Source of the DNA: Rhizobium terrae | Lineage (GTDB): Bacteria > Pseudomonadota > Alphaproteobacteria > Rhizobiales > Rhizobiaceae | Direction of reading: 5' to 3' | Assembly (NCBI RefSeq): GCF_003425685.1 | Contig: NZ_QJKM01000012.1 | Coordinates: 62,001-126,000 of the forward strand | DNA: 64,000 nt | Part shown: positions 7,694 to 15,816 of the stretch, piece by piece | Layout of the letters: the number at the start of each line of letters is the position of its first letter | Position numbering within the stretch: the stretch's first letter is position 1 | The notes under the pieces: generated by a model | The model's input: the letters and a program-made list of their open reading frames with translations, nothing else | What the model was told of the DNA's origin: nothing | The model's database searches: none | Program-made: the position numbers and the translations under genes

Positions 7694-8548
7694 TCAGGCG
7701 GACACAAAGTCGAGACCGATGTCGAGGGTTGGCGCACTGTGGGTAATCCAGCCGACCGAGAGCAGATCGACACCGGAGGCAGCAATGGCTGCCGCGGTTG
7801 ACGGCGTGATCCCACCAGAGGCTTCGGTGATCGCCCGGCCGGCGACGATCGATACGGCTTCCCGGAGTTCGGCGGGCGTCATGTTGTCGAGCAATACGGC
7901 ATCCGCGCCGACTTCCATTGCCTCGTGGAGCTGGTCGAGCGTGTCGACCTCAACCTCGATCTTCACCATGTGGCCGGCGCCTGCCTTGGCCCGGCGGATG
8001 GCTTCCGCAACACTTCCGGCGATCGCCACATGATTGTCCTTGATCAGCACCGCGTCGTGAAGCGCGTACCGGTGGTTCTTTCCGCCGCCGGCACGGACCG
8101 CATATTTCTCCAGTGCACGCAGCCCGGGGGTGGTTTTGCGCGTGCAGACGACCGAAGCTTTCGTACCTTCGATCGCCGAAACGATTCCAGCCGTCACGGA
8201 GGCGATGCCCGAGAGATGGCCGAGGAAATTGAGCGCGGTTCGTTCGGCTGTCAGCAGACCGCGAGATGGGCCTTCGATCGTGGCAATGATATCCCCGGGT
8301 TTCACCGCAGCGCCATCCGGAACGTGGCGGGTCACGACGATTGCGGGATCGACCAGATGGAAGGCCAGTTCGGCCGCATCGAGACCGGCGATCACGCCGG
8401 GTTTGCGGGTAGCCATCACGACGGTAGAACGATGCTTTTCCGGGATAACGGCTGCCGACGTCAAATCCCCAACAAGGCCGAGATCCTCGAGAAGCGCTGC
8501 GCGTACGGATGGTTCCAAGATCAGCCGCGGAAGAGGGACGAGGTTCAT
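7694..8548 (-). CDS. nadC: nicotinate-nucleotide pyrophosphorylase (carboxylating)
   Basis: This 284-residue cytoplasmic enzyme converts quinolinate and PRPP to nicotinate mononucleotide, CO2 and pyrophosphate in de novo NAD synthesis. Family marks are the early EDLGLVGDLTSAAVIP, the Arg-rich PRPP and quinolinate site in VCTRKTTPGLRALEKYAV, the GGGKNHRYALHDAVLIKDNH block, and the acidic barrel motifs VEVDTLDQLHEA and ADAVLLDNM. The C terminus carries SGGI and GVDLLSVGWITHSA. It starts one base after the nadB stop and is the last gene of nadABC. Length and motifs are normal. Confidence 0.96.
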   Translation of the reverse strand: MNLVPLPRLILEPSVRAALLEDLGLVGDLTSAAVIPEKHRSTVVMATRKPGVIAGLDAAELAFHLVDPAIVVTRHVPDGAAVKPGDIIATIEGPSRGLLTAERTALNFLGHLSGIASVTAGIVSAIEGTKASVVCTRKTTPGLRALEKYAVRAGGGKNHRYALHDAVLIKDNHVAIAGSVAEAIRRAKAGAGHMVKIEVEVDTLDQLHEAMEVGADAVLLDNMTPAELREAVSIVAGRAITEASGGITPSTAAAIAASGVDLLSVGWITHSAPTLDIGLDFVSA

Positions 8549-8549
8549 G

Positions 8550-10091
8550 TCAGGCGCTCCTGGCGAGAGGATGGGATGCGGTCGAACGGGCGATCTGAAG
8601 CACCTTGTTCAGGCACATCTTCCTTCGCTCGGCGTAGGCGAACCTCAGAGGAAAGTCGGTGCGGGCGTGGGCGCCGCGCGATTCCTGCCGGAGAGCCGCA
8701 AAGACTGCGATCAGCAGGCCGACGAGCGCGGGATCGGAGGCCGCGCCATCGCTTTCGACAAGCGGCAGCAGGCTCGCGATCGCTCCGTGAATGGCCCCGG
8801 CATTGCGTAATACGCCGAGATGACGGGAGACGATCGGCTGGACGGGGGAAATGTCTGCAGGCGAGGGGAGGCTGGTCCCGGATATCTGCCTTGGCCTCTC
8901 CATCGATGTGCCGGCGACATCATGACCGGCGCGCATGCCCATGACGGCCGCTTCGAGCAGCGAATTGCTGGCAAGCCGGTTTGCACCGTGGAGGCCCGTC
9001 GAAGCGGCTTCTCCGACTACCCAAAGGCCGGCCACGGAACTGCGGCCGAATGCATCGGTAGCGACGCCGCCCATATGGTAGTGAACCGCTGGACGGACGG
9101 GGATCAGGTCGGAGGCAGGATCGAGGCCCGCTTCGCGGCAGAGACCATTGACGACGGGAAAGCGGTTTGCAAAACCTGCTCCGAACATTTTTCTCGTGTC
9201 GAGAAAAACGCCGCCGCCGCGGGCAATCTCGGCACTGATCGCCCGGGCGACCACATCGCGCGGTGCGAGTTCGGCTCCTGGTTCCGATGCCAGAAAACGG
9301 TCGCCCTTCTCGTTGACCAATATTGCACCCTCGCCGCGAACCGCCTCGCTGACGAGGGCAAGGGGGCGTCGGACCGTATCGAGCGCGGTTGGATGGAACT
9401 GCACGAATTCCATGTCTGCCAGCATCGCGCCGACGCGGGCGGCCAGCACAATGCCCTGGCCGTAATTGCCCACGGGATTGGTCGTCGCGTCATAAAGTCC
9501 GCCAAGCCCGCCGGTCGCCAGAACCACCCTGGCAGTCGGCAGGGTCATGGCGCCGCTGCCGGTCGCACAAAGCAGACCGCAGACCTTATCCCCATCCATC
9601 AACAGGCGGCGGACTTCGACGCCACTAAGGACGGTGATCGACGGCGTCTTCAGAACCGCCTCCACCAGGGCACGAACGATGGCCGCGCCGGAGCCGTCGC
9701 CTTCCACGTGAACGATGCGTCGTCGGCAATGGGCCGCCTCGAGGCCGAGTGACAGGCTGCCGTCGGATGCACGGTCGAAACGAACGCCGTGGCGCTGCAA
9801 GGCCTCGATTGCAGCCGGGCCTTCTCTCACGATCGAAGCCGCGACGTCGGCATCGCAGAGCCCGTCGCCGGCCGCAAGCGTATCGGCGAGATGCAGGTCT
9901 GGACTATCATCCGGCCCGAGGCTTGCAGCAATGCCGCCTTGCGCCCAGGCGCTGGAGGTTTCCGCTCCAAGCTCGGAGCGGGTAATAAGCACGACCTGCT
10001 GAGGCGCAAGCGTCAACGCCGCCATAAGCCCTGCCAGCCCACTCCCGACGATCGCGACGCAGCCGGCGAGACGGTCGAGAATCTCGCTCAT
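8550..10091 (-). CDS. nadB: L-aspartate oxidase
   Basis: This 513-residue flavoprotein oxidises L-aspartate to iminoaspartate, the unstable substrate passed to quinolinate synthase. The FAD dinucleotide fold is at the N terminus (VAIVGSGLAGLMAALTLAP), followed by SSAWAQGGIAASLGPDDSPD, the catalytic region EFVQFHPTA and RGEGAILVNEKGDRF, and the late LWVVGEAASTGLHGANRLAS typical of the succinate-dehydrogenase-like flavoprotein family. The ATG overlaps the nadA stop by four bases, which indicates translational coupling. It lies between nadA and nadC. Confidence 0.96.
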   Translation of the reverse strand: MSEILDRLAGCVAIVGSGLAGLMAALTLAPQQVVLITRSELGAETSSAWAQGGIAASLGPDDSPDLHLADTLAAGDGLCDADVAASIVREGPAAIEALQRHGVRFDRASDGSLSLGLEAAHCRRRIVHVEGDGSGAAIVRALVEAVLKTPSITVLSGVEVRRLLMDGDKVCGLLCATGSGAMTLPTARVVLATGGLGGLYDATTNPVGNYGQGIVLAARVGAMLADMEFVQFHPTALDTVRRPLALVSEAVRGEGAILVNEKGDRFLASEPGAELAPRDVVARAISAEIARGGGVFLDTRKMFGAGFANRFPVVNGLCREAGLDPASDLIPVRPAVHYHMGGVATDAFGRSSVAGLWVVGEAASTGLHGANRLASNSLLEAAVMGMRAGHDVAGTSMERPRQISGTSLPSPADISPVQPIVSRHLGVLRNAGAIHGAIASLLPLVESDGAASDPALVGLLIAVFAALRQESRGAHARTDFPLRFAYAERRKMCLNKVLQIARSTASHPLARSA

Positions 10092-11059
10092 ATCGCCAGC
10101 ATCCTTTCGACCGCCCGACGCGCGGATCCGGCGATCGCCGGGTCAACGGTCACCTCATACCGGTTTTCCTCCAGCGCCTTGCGAATGTTGGAGAGCGTGA
10201 TGCGCTTCATATGCGGGCAGAGATTGCAAGGTCGCACAAATTCCACATCCGGATGCTCCACCGCGACGTTGTCACTCATCGAACATTCGGTCAGCAGCAC
10301 CACGCGGGCTGGCTTTCTTTCCCCGACATAATTCGACATGACGGCGGTGGAACCGGCAAAATCTGCCTCTGCGACCACATCCGGCGGGCATTCCGGATGC
10401 GCCAGCACCATGACACCCGGATAGGACTCGCGAAGATCGCGAACATCCTGCGCATTGAACAGTTCATGAACCTCGCAATGTCCGTGCCATGCGATGATCT
10501 CGACATTCGTTTCGCGGGCGATGTTCTGCGCCAGATACTCGTCGGGTATCATCAGCACCCTCGGAACGCCGAGCGATTCAACCACCTGCCTGGCATTGCC
10601 CGAGGTGCAGCAGATGTCGGATGCCGCCTTCACTGCCGCGGACGTATTCACATAGGTGATGATTGGTACGCCCGGATGAGCCTGGCGGAGGAGTGCGATG
10701 TCTTCTGGCGTAATCGAATCCGCCAGCGAACAGCCGGCCTCCATGTCCGGGATCAGCACCGTTTTCGACGGATTCAGGAGTTTCGCCGTTTCCGCCATGA
10801 AGTGGACGCCGGCAAGCACGATCACGTCGGCATCCACCTCCGCCGCTTTGCGGGCGAGCGCAAGGCTATCTCCGACGATATCCGCCACGCCGTGGAAAAT
10901 CTCCGGTGTCTGATAGTTGTGAGCAAGAATGACGGCGTTGCGGCGGCGCTTGAGCTCAAGAATCGCCTCGACATCCGCCTCATGAGCCATCCATTCGGCT
11001 TTCGGGATGACACGGCTGACACGATCGTAAAGCGAGGATGCGGAAACGGGCGAATTCAT
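10088..11059 (-). CDS. nadA: quinolinate synthase A
   Basis: This 323-residue iron-sulfur enzyme condenses iminoaspartate with dihydroxyacetone phosphate to quinolinate. Family text includes LAHNYQTPEI, GVHFMAETAKLLNP, CSLADSI, YVNTSAAVKAASDICCTSGN and the C-terminal CNLCPHMKRITL. The Cys in CSLADSI, CCTSGN and CNLCPHM include the three 4Fe-4S ligands. An ATG at 11065 would add two residues, but the AAGGAGA ribosome-binding site is correctly spaced only from the ATG at 11059. Two NrtR-like boxes lie immediately upstream, so the operon is probably repressed when NAD metabolites are plentiful. Confidence 0.96.
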   Translation of the reverse strand: MNSPVSASSLYDRVSRVIPKAEWMAHEADVEAILELKRRRNAVILAHNYQTPEIFHGVADIVGDSLALARKAAEVDADVIVLAGVHFMAETAKLLNPSKTVLIPDMEAGCSLADSITPEDIALLRQAHPGVPIITYVNTSAAVKAASDICCTSGNARQVVESLGVPRVLMIPDEYLAQNIARETNVEIIAWHGHCEVHELFNAQDVRDLRESYPGVMVLAHPECPPDVVAEADFAGSTAVMSNYVGERKPARVVLLTECSMSDNVAVEHPDVEFVRPCNLCPHMKRITLSNIRKALEENRYEVTVDPAIAGSARRAVERMLAI

Positions 11060-11072
11060 GAGCATCTCCTTT

Positions 11073-11091
11073 TATACTCGAAATGAGTATA
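11073..11091. promoter_or_regulatory. NrtR-like operator, box 1
   Basis: The perfect inverted repeat TATACTC-GAAAT-GAGTATA lies directly before the nadA ribosome-binding site and after the nrtR stop. Nudix-related repressors (NrtR) are known to bind such palindromes in front of NAD genes, and an nrtR gene is adjacent. The motif is seen directly; binding is inferred from context. Confidence 0.7.
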
Positions 11092-11107
11092 TCCGGCGCA
11101 AATAGAT

Positions 11108-11124
11108 ATTCTCGATTCGAGTTT
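11108..11124. promoter_or_regulatory. NrtR-like operator, box 2 (weaker)
   Basis: The core CTCGATTCGAG at 11111-11121 repeats the CTC-N5-GAG layout of box 1 with weaker flanks. The two centres are 34 bases apart, roughly three helical turns, so two repressor dimers could sit on the same face. It abuts the end of nrtR. Confidence 0.5.
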
Positions 11125-11127
11125 ATG

Positions 11128-12030
11128 TCAATTGCGTGAAAGCGGAAGTTTCGAACCGGCGAGAGCGCGTTCTTCCAGAACGGCATAACGATAGCGGAAA
11201 AGCTTGGCCGGCCGCCCGCCGGTCTCGCTTGTCGTCTCGCCGGTTTCCTCGATCAGTTCCTGCTGATCGATCAGCCGGCGGAAGTTCGGTTTGTGCAGCG
11301 TCAGGCCGGCGAGCGCTTCGACCGTGCGCTGCAATTGCAAAAGCGTAAAACTTTCCGGCATCAATTCGAAAACCACCGGCCGGTATTTGATCTTGGCCCG
11401 CAGCCGCGCGATCCCGGTTGCCAGAATGCGGCGATGATCGGCAAACATCTCCCGTCCCTGACCATCGTGGGCCGGCGAACCGGCCTCGGTGACCAGCCCC
11501 GCTTCGTACATCAGCTCGTAGCGTTGGAGGGTCAAGTCCTCGTTCCACGCGGCTCCCTCCAGCCCGAAGGTGAAATCGACGCGACGCTGGCGATGCTCCC
11601 GTCGGGCCGGCTCCGCGGCCACCCAGCCTTGCAAGCCTTCAACAATGCAGGACAGGACATCCGGTCGGCCTCTGCGATGGTCCTCCCAAGGGAAATATTC
11701 GTACCAGCCATGCCATCCGGGGCTTCTCGCGCCAGGGGCTGCCTGCTCGCGTACGAGGCCCAGATAACTGATGGAAATGGTTCGCACCTCGGCATTCTCA
11801 CGAGTTCGGTCGCGATCCGCGAATGTATAAAGCTGCTCGAGATAGCCGACGGGATGGCCCGTCTGATCCCGCACCCACTCGCGCAATCCCGCCTGAAGGC
11901 TTCTGTGCTCCAGTTCGAAAGGGCCGGAGGGGAGGGCGTTGCCGGACCGGACGGTCATCACGCGCGGCTCGTCCCCGGTCACGGCTGAAAGAACTGCGAT
12001 CAGTTCGGCATGCGCAAGTCCGGTGGTCAA
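11128..12030 (-). CDS. nrtR: NrtR-type Nudix-related transcriptional repressor of NAD synthesis
   Basis: This 300-residue protein joins an N-terminal Nudix-like domain (about 20-170; QAGLREWVRDQTGHPVGYLE, TFADRDRTRENAEVRTISIS) to a C-terminal winged helix region (about 210-295; FELMPESFTLLQLQRTVEAL, KPNFRRLIDQQELIEETGET, GRPAKLFRYR). The catalytic Nudix box is degenerate, as usual for NrtR, whose Nudix domain senses ADP-ribose-type NAD derivatives instead of hydrolysing them. It lies 68 bases upstream of nadA on the same strand, with two palindromic boxes in the gap, so it should repress nadABC. It is divergent from minC. Confidence 0.88.
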   Translation of the reverse strand: MTTGLAHAELIAVLSAVTGDEPRVMTVRSGNALPSGPFELEHRSLQAGLREWVRDQTGHPVGYLEQLYTFADRDRTRENAEVRTISISYLGLVREQAAPGARSPGWHGWYEYFPWEDHRRGRPDVLSCIVEGLQGWVAAEPARREHRQRRVDFTFGLEGAAWNEDLTLQRYELMYEAGLVTEAGSPAHDGQGREMFADHRRILATGIARLRAKIKYRPVVFELMPESFTLLQLQRTVEALAGLTLHKPNFRRLIDQQELIEETGETTSETGGRPAKLFRYRYAVLEERALAGSKLPLSRN

Positions 12031-12228
12031 GAAAACTCCAGAAGTCGGTGGCGAGCCGGGAGGTCGGCTCTTAGCCGCATTCTATCCCGAGCGCTGGGCT
12101 TTTTGCCAGCATGATCCGCAGGTTACGATGCCGGGCGTGGGTTTTGCCAACGGCCGGATACGCTTGTCCCGCATTGCTCGGTTTCACCGTCAGACATTCA
12201 ACGAAATACGGGTTCGGATGATGGTACA

Positions 12229-12243
12229 TTAACCATTTGTTAA
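12229..12243 (+). promoter_or_regulatory. CtrA-type box TTAA-N7-TTAA in the minCDE promoter
   Basis: TTAACCATTTGTTAAC (12229-12244) is a full match to the CtrA consensus TTAA-N7-TTAAC. It lies 41 bases before the minC ATG, where it would overlap the promoter. The 8-mer TTAACCAT occurs twice, 11 bases apart. CtrA control of min genes has been reported in Sinorhizobium, as I recall, so the site fits known biology. Binding here is inferred. Confidence 0.65.
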
Positions 12244-12284
12244 CCATATCGGAGCTACACAAGGTCAACGATTTGTTTACGTAG

Positions 12285-13013
12285 ATGACCAAAGTGCTAA
12301 CAGACGCTCGCTCGATCCGAATCAAGGGCCGTTCCTTTCTGGCGGTCGTCCTTTCTCCCGATCTGCCTGTCGACGAGTGGTTGACCAGGCTCGACGACCT
12401 GGCATCCCGCTCCGCCGGCTTCTTCCTGGGACGGCCGGTCGTGCTCGACGTGACGGACCTGGAAATCAACCGCACGCAGTTGATGGAACTCATCGGCGAG
12501 CTTTCCAACCGCAATGTCAGCATCATGGGCATCGAGGGCGCTCGCCCTTCGATCCTCGGACCCGGCATGCCACCCGCCTTGAAGGGCGGCCGGCCGGTTT
12601 CCGACGAAGCCGTCGCCAAGGAACCGATCATCGAATTGCGCAACAGCGACGTGAAGCCGGCAGCGCCGGAAGCTCGTGCGGTGCTGCAATCCCTGGTCAT
12701 ACGGGAGCCGGTACGCTCGGGCCAGTCGGTCATATTCCCGGAAGGCGACGTGACGGTCATCGGGTCGGTGGCATCCGGCGCCGAAATCATCGCCGGCGGA
12801 TCGGTGCACATCTACGGCGCCCTGCGCGGCCGCGCCATGGCAGGATCGATCGGGAACACGGCAGCGCGGATCTTCTGCCGCAAGCTGGAAGCCGAGCTGG
12901 TGGCGATCGACGGTATTTACAAGATGGCGGAAGACATGGCCCCGGGCCTGCGCGGACAACCCGTCCAATGCTGGCTCGAAGGCGAAGCAATCATGGCAGA
13001 GACACTTATCTGA
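12285..13013 (+). CDS. minC: septum site-determining protein MinC
   Basis: This 242-residue FtsZ polymerisation inhibitor keeps the division ring away from the poles. The N-terminal MinC domain (about 1-105; SIRIKGRSFLAVVLSP, GFFLGRPVVLDVTDL) contacts FtsZ. The C-terminal beta-helix (about 135-240; RSGQSVIFPEGDVTVIGSVA, GSVHIYGALRGRAMAG, ARIFCRKLEAELVAIDGIYK) dimerises and binds MinD. A central proline- and glycine-rich linker joins them. No clear ribosome-binding site precedes the ATG, which is unusual, although the MTKVLTDARSIRIKG start matches what is expected of rhizobial MinC. It is first in minCDE and follows a CtrA-type box. Confidence 0.96.
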   Translation: MTKVLTDARSIRIKGRSFLAVVLSPDLPVDEWLTRLDDLASRSAGFFLGRPVVLDVTDLEINRTQLMELIGELSNRNVSIMGIEGARPSILGPGMPPALKGGRPVSDEAVAKEPIIELRNSDVKPAAPEARAVLQSLVIREPVRSGQSVIFPEGDVTVIGSVASGAEIIAGGSVHIYGALRGRAMAGSIGNTAARIFCRKLEAELVAIDGIYKMAEDMAPGLRGQPVQCWLEGEAIMAETLI

Positions 13014-13042
13014 GCCGAGGCGGGCCAGCAAAGGAGACCAAG

Positions 13043-13858
13043 ATGGGGAAGGTTATCGTAGTTACGTCGGGCAAGGGCGGCGTCGGCAAGACGACATCGA
13101 CCGCGGCGCTAGGCGCCGCCCTGGCGCAGAGAAACGAGCGCGTCGTCGTCGTCGATTTCGACGTCGGACTGCGCAATCTCGACCTGGTCATGGGTGCGGA
13201 ACGGCGGGTCGTCTACGACCTGATCAATGTCATTCAGGGCGAAGCCAAGCTCTCCCAGGCGCTGATCCGCGACAAGCGGCTGGAAACACTGTTCCTGCTG
13301 CCCGCATCCCAGACTCGAGACAAGAACAACCTGACGGCCGAAGGTGTGGAACGCGTCATCACCGAATTGAAGCGTGTTTTCGACTGGGTGATCTGCGACA
13401 GCCCTGCCGGCATCGAAAGTGGTGCGACCCATGCGATGCGCCATGCGGATGTCGCCGTTGTCGTCACCAATCCGGAAGTCTCGTCGGTACGCGATTCCGA
13501 CCGCATCATCGGTCTCCTTGACGCCAAGACTGTCAAGGCCGAACGTGGCGAACGGATGGAGAAGCACCTGCTTCTGACCCGCTACGACGCCAGCCGCGCC
13601 GAACGCGGTGACATGCTGAAAGTCGATGACGTTCTGGAGATCCTCTCCATCCCGCTGCTCGGCATCATTCCCGAAAGCATGGACGTCCTGCGCGCCTCCA
13701 ACCTCGGCAGCCCGGTTACCCTGGCCGACGCCCGCAGCGCCCCCGCCATGGCCTATTTCGATGCGGCACGCCGGCTGGCCGGTGAAGCCCTGCCGATCAC
13801 GATCCCAGGGGAAAAGCGAGGCATCTTCGACAAGATTTTCGGAAGGAAGGCCGCATGA
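13043..13858 (+). CDS. minD: septum site-determining ATPase MinD
   Basis: This 271-residue ParA/MinD-type ATPase positions MinC at the membrane and oscillates or forms gradients under MinE control. The deviant Walker A motif GKGGVGKT is at residues 10-17; VVVDFDVGLRNLDLVMG and WVICDSPAGIESGA follow. The C-terminal amphipathic tail (about 255-271; EKRGIFDKIFGRKAA) is the membrane-targeting helix. An AAGGAGA ribosome-binding site stands before the ATG, 29 bases after minC. It overlaps minE by four bases. Confidence 0.97.
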   Translation: MGKVIVVTSGKGGVGKTTSTAALGAALAQRNERVVVVDFDVGLRNLDLVMGAERRVVYDLINVIQGEAKLSQALIRDKRLETLFLLPASQTRDKNNLTAEGVERVITELKRVFDWVICDSPAGIESGATHAMRHADVAVVVTNPEVSSVRDSDRIIGLLDAKTVKAERGERMEKHLLLTRYDASRAERGDMLKVDDVLEILSIPLLGIIPESMDVLRASNLGSPVTLADARSAPAMAYFDAARRLAGEALPITIPGEKRGIFDKIFGRKAA

Positions 13859-14115
13859 GCATTTTCGGTCTTTTCCGCAAACAGCAATCCGCACCCATGG
13901 CTCGCGAGCGCCTGCAGGTGTTGCTTGCCCATGAACGCGCGTCCGCCAGCACCGATCTGGTAGCTGTGCTCCGCGAAGAAATCCTGGCGGTGATCGCCCG
14001 GCACGTGGAGATCGACAGCGACAAGGTTCATATCAAGATCGATCGCGACGAAAACGTTTCGATCCTCGAGATCGACGTCGAAATTCCTCTCGCCGCGACC
14101 GCTCAGGCGGCCTGA
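13855..14115 (+). CDS. minE: cell division topological specificity factor MinE
   Basis: This 86-residue protein stimulates MinD ATPase activity and confines MinCD to the poles. It begins with the membrane-binding MSIFGLFRKQ helix, followed by the MinD-contact region ARERLQVLLAHERA and the topological domain LREEILAVIARHVEIDSDKV with KIDRDENVSILEIDVEIP. The ATG overlaps the minD stop (ATGA), indicating coupling. Size and motifs are normal. A strong hairpin lies 21 bases after the stop. Confidence 0.96.
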   Translation: MSIFGLFRKQQSAPMARERLQVLLAHERASASTDLVAVLREEILAVIARHVEIDSDKVHIKIDRDENVSILEIDVEIPLAATAQAA

Positions 14116-14135
14116 CGAAGGTTATGAACCCTGAT

Positions 14136-14169
14136 GACCGCTGCCCGTAAACACGCCGAGGCAGCGGTC
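14136..14169. terminator. hairpin between the convergent minCDE and EamA genes
   Basis: The perfect 10-base stem GACCGCTGCC / GGCAGCGGTC encloses a 14-base loop. It follows the minE stop by 20 bases and is followed by T-rich sequence on the plus strand (TCCATGCTTTGTGTTT). It is a plausible terminator for minCDE. Confidence 0.6.
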
Positions 14170-14272
14170 TCCATGCTTTGTGTTTCTGCGTACTCCGCAT
14201 TGCAAATCATCATGGCGACACCTTCTCAACGTCGCCGCAGCCTCGATCGAAGCAGGCGCGCGCCGTGGGCCG

Positions 14273-15154
14273 TCAGCTTGGCGTGGGCTCTATTCGTTTG
14301 GCATTCGGTCTGCGCAGGTTGAAAAGATTGCCCGCAAGGATCAGTCCCGCGCCAGCCGCGGTGAAGCTGTCGATGGCCTCGGCATAGAGAAGATAACCCA
14401 GGAGAGCCGACAACGGCACCCGCAGATAGTCCATCGGCATCACGACGGTCGCTTCGGCCAGAGACAAGGCTCTAGCCATGCAATAATGCGCAAACGTGCC
14501 TGAAAAAGCGATCAGCAGGATCCATGGCCATGTTGCCAGGGACGGCCAGATCCAGACCTTCAGTGCCGGAATCAATCCGATGACGGATTGAATGATCAGC
14601 ATCCAGAAGATGATCTTCGTCGCACTGTCCGAGCGCGTCAGAACCTTTGTGGTAATGAAGGATATGGCGAATACGAAAGCAGCCCCCAGCACAATCAGAT
14701 GACCGGGGTTGATAGGAGCAGCGCCAGGCCGCAGGATCAACACCACGCCCACCAGGCCGAAGCCGATCGCAACGCTCTTGCGCCATGTCAGCCGCTCGCC
14801 AAGGAACATGGCAGCCATGAGGGCCGCCCATATGGGCGCGGTGAACTCGATGGCGATCACCTGCGCCATAGGGATCAACGTGAGGCCCATCAACCACGCG
14901 AATTGGCCGATATAGTGAGCAACATTTCGGCCTATATGACTTGGCAGAATGCCGGTTCGCATCGCCTTGAGGCCGCCTTCGCGATGAACCAGAGGCAGCA
15001 GCATGAAGAAGGCGAGGACGGAGCGCATCTCCATCACCTGGAAAACGTCGATCTCCCGCGTTATGGCCCTGCCCGACACAGCCATGAGCAGGAGCAGCGC
15101 GATGGAGACTATCATCCATACGGCGGCTCTTAGGTTCGACTGGGCCTTTTCCAT
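14273..15154 (-). CDS. EamA/DMT family transporter
   Basis: This 293-residue inner-membrane protein has about ten hydrophobic segments in two EamA repeats. Examples are VWMIVSIALLLLMAVSG near the start, SVAIGFGLVGVVLILRPGAA closing the first repeat, and VPLSALLGYLLYAEAI with AAGAGLILAGNLFNL closing the second. Family members export metabolites such as amino acids or their derivatives; the substrate cannot be read from sequence. It converges on minCDE and diverges from the ferredoxin gene. Its neighbours give no functional hint. Confidence 0.88.
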   Translation of the reverse strand: MEKAQSNLRAAVWMIVSIALLLLMAVSGRAITREIDVFQVMEMRSVLAFFMLLPLVHREGGLKAMRTGILPSHIGRNVAHYIGQFAWLMGLTLIPMAQVIAIEFTAPIWAALMAAMFLGERLTWRKSVAIGFGLVGVVLILRPGAAPINPGHLIVLGAAFVFAISFITTKVLTRSDSATKIIFWMLIIQSVIGLIPALKVWIWPSLATWPWILLIAFSGTFAHYCMARALSLAEATVVMPMDYLRVPLSALLGYLLYAEAIDSFTAAGAGLILAGNLFNLRRPNAKRIEPTPS

Positions 15155-15459
15155 ATGCCTTCCTTTTGAACGCGCGGCATCAAGAAGGCACCCGGCGAAC
15201 AGTCATTGCGGTACGGTCTGCACTTGAGCGGGCGTATACGACGGAACGTCCATCGTTGCATCCGAAGAGTCGGATAGGATCATCGGAAAAGCGGCGGCGT
15301 AACCAAGTTGTCACGCCGGTTCATTTTCCACCGCTGCCGCACCATCCTTCCGCAGGGTTCCTTATTGCTGAAATTCGAACGCTCGCGACGAAATATAGCG
15401 CTGTTCGGCAACGCTAGCCTTGAGATAGTACTGAAAAGCTTGAAAAATCGAGGCCGGCG
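15155..15459. other. divergent promoter region between the EamA and ferredoxin genes
   Basis: These 305 bases separate two divergent starts and should hold both promoters. I saw no convincing operator, small gene or hairpin. A GAGG ribosome-binding site for the ferredoxin gene lies at the right end. Confidence 0.4.
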
Positions 15460-15816
15460 ATGGCTTATATCATTACGGAACCCTGCATTGACGTGAAGGA
15501 TGGCGCCTGCACCGCTGCCTGTCCCGTGGACTGCATTTATGAGGGCGGGCGGATGTTCTACATCCACCCCGACGAGTGCATCAACTGTGGCCTCTGTCTT
15601 TCCATCTGTCCCGTCGATGCGATAGCCTACGACGAGGAGGCGAGCGAGGCACAGATGACGTTCATTCCGGTGAACAGGGACTATTTCGGACCGGAGGTCA
15701 CCGGTCTCGGCTCCCCCGGCGGTTGGGACAAGAGCCGTACCAGAAGCATGGATCACCCGGTCGTCGCGGCAACGCCTGTGCGCCCGGCATCTCACCAGGC
15801 CGCCCAGCTTCCGTAG
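15460..15816 (+). CDS. fdxA: FdxA-type 7Fe-8S ferredoxin
   Basis: This 118-residue electron carrier has the FdxA arrangement: Cys9, Cys17, Cys21 and Cys25 in EPCIDVKDGACTAACPVDCI, and Cys40, Cys43, Cys46 and Cys50 in DECINCGLCLSICPVDAIAY. Such proteins carry one 3Fe-4S and one 4Fe-4S cluster and pass electrons to reductases or monooxygenases. The tail after about residue 60 is longer than in minimal ferredoxins, as usual for this type. It ends in a tail-to-tail overlap of 25 bases with the amidohydrolase gene on the other strand. Which partner it serves is unknown. Confidence 0.9.
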   Translation: MAYIITEPCIDVKDGACTAACPVDCIYEGGRMFYIHPDECINCGLCLSICPVDAIAYDEEASEAQMTFIPVNRDYFGPEVTGLGSPGGWDKSRTRSMDHPVVAATPVRPASHQAAQLP

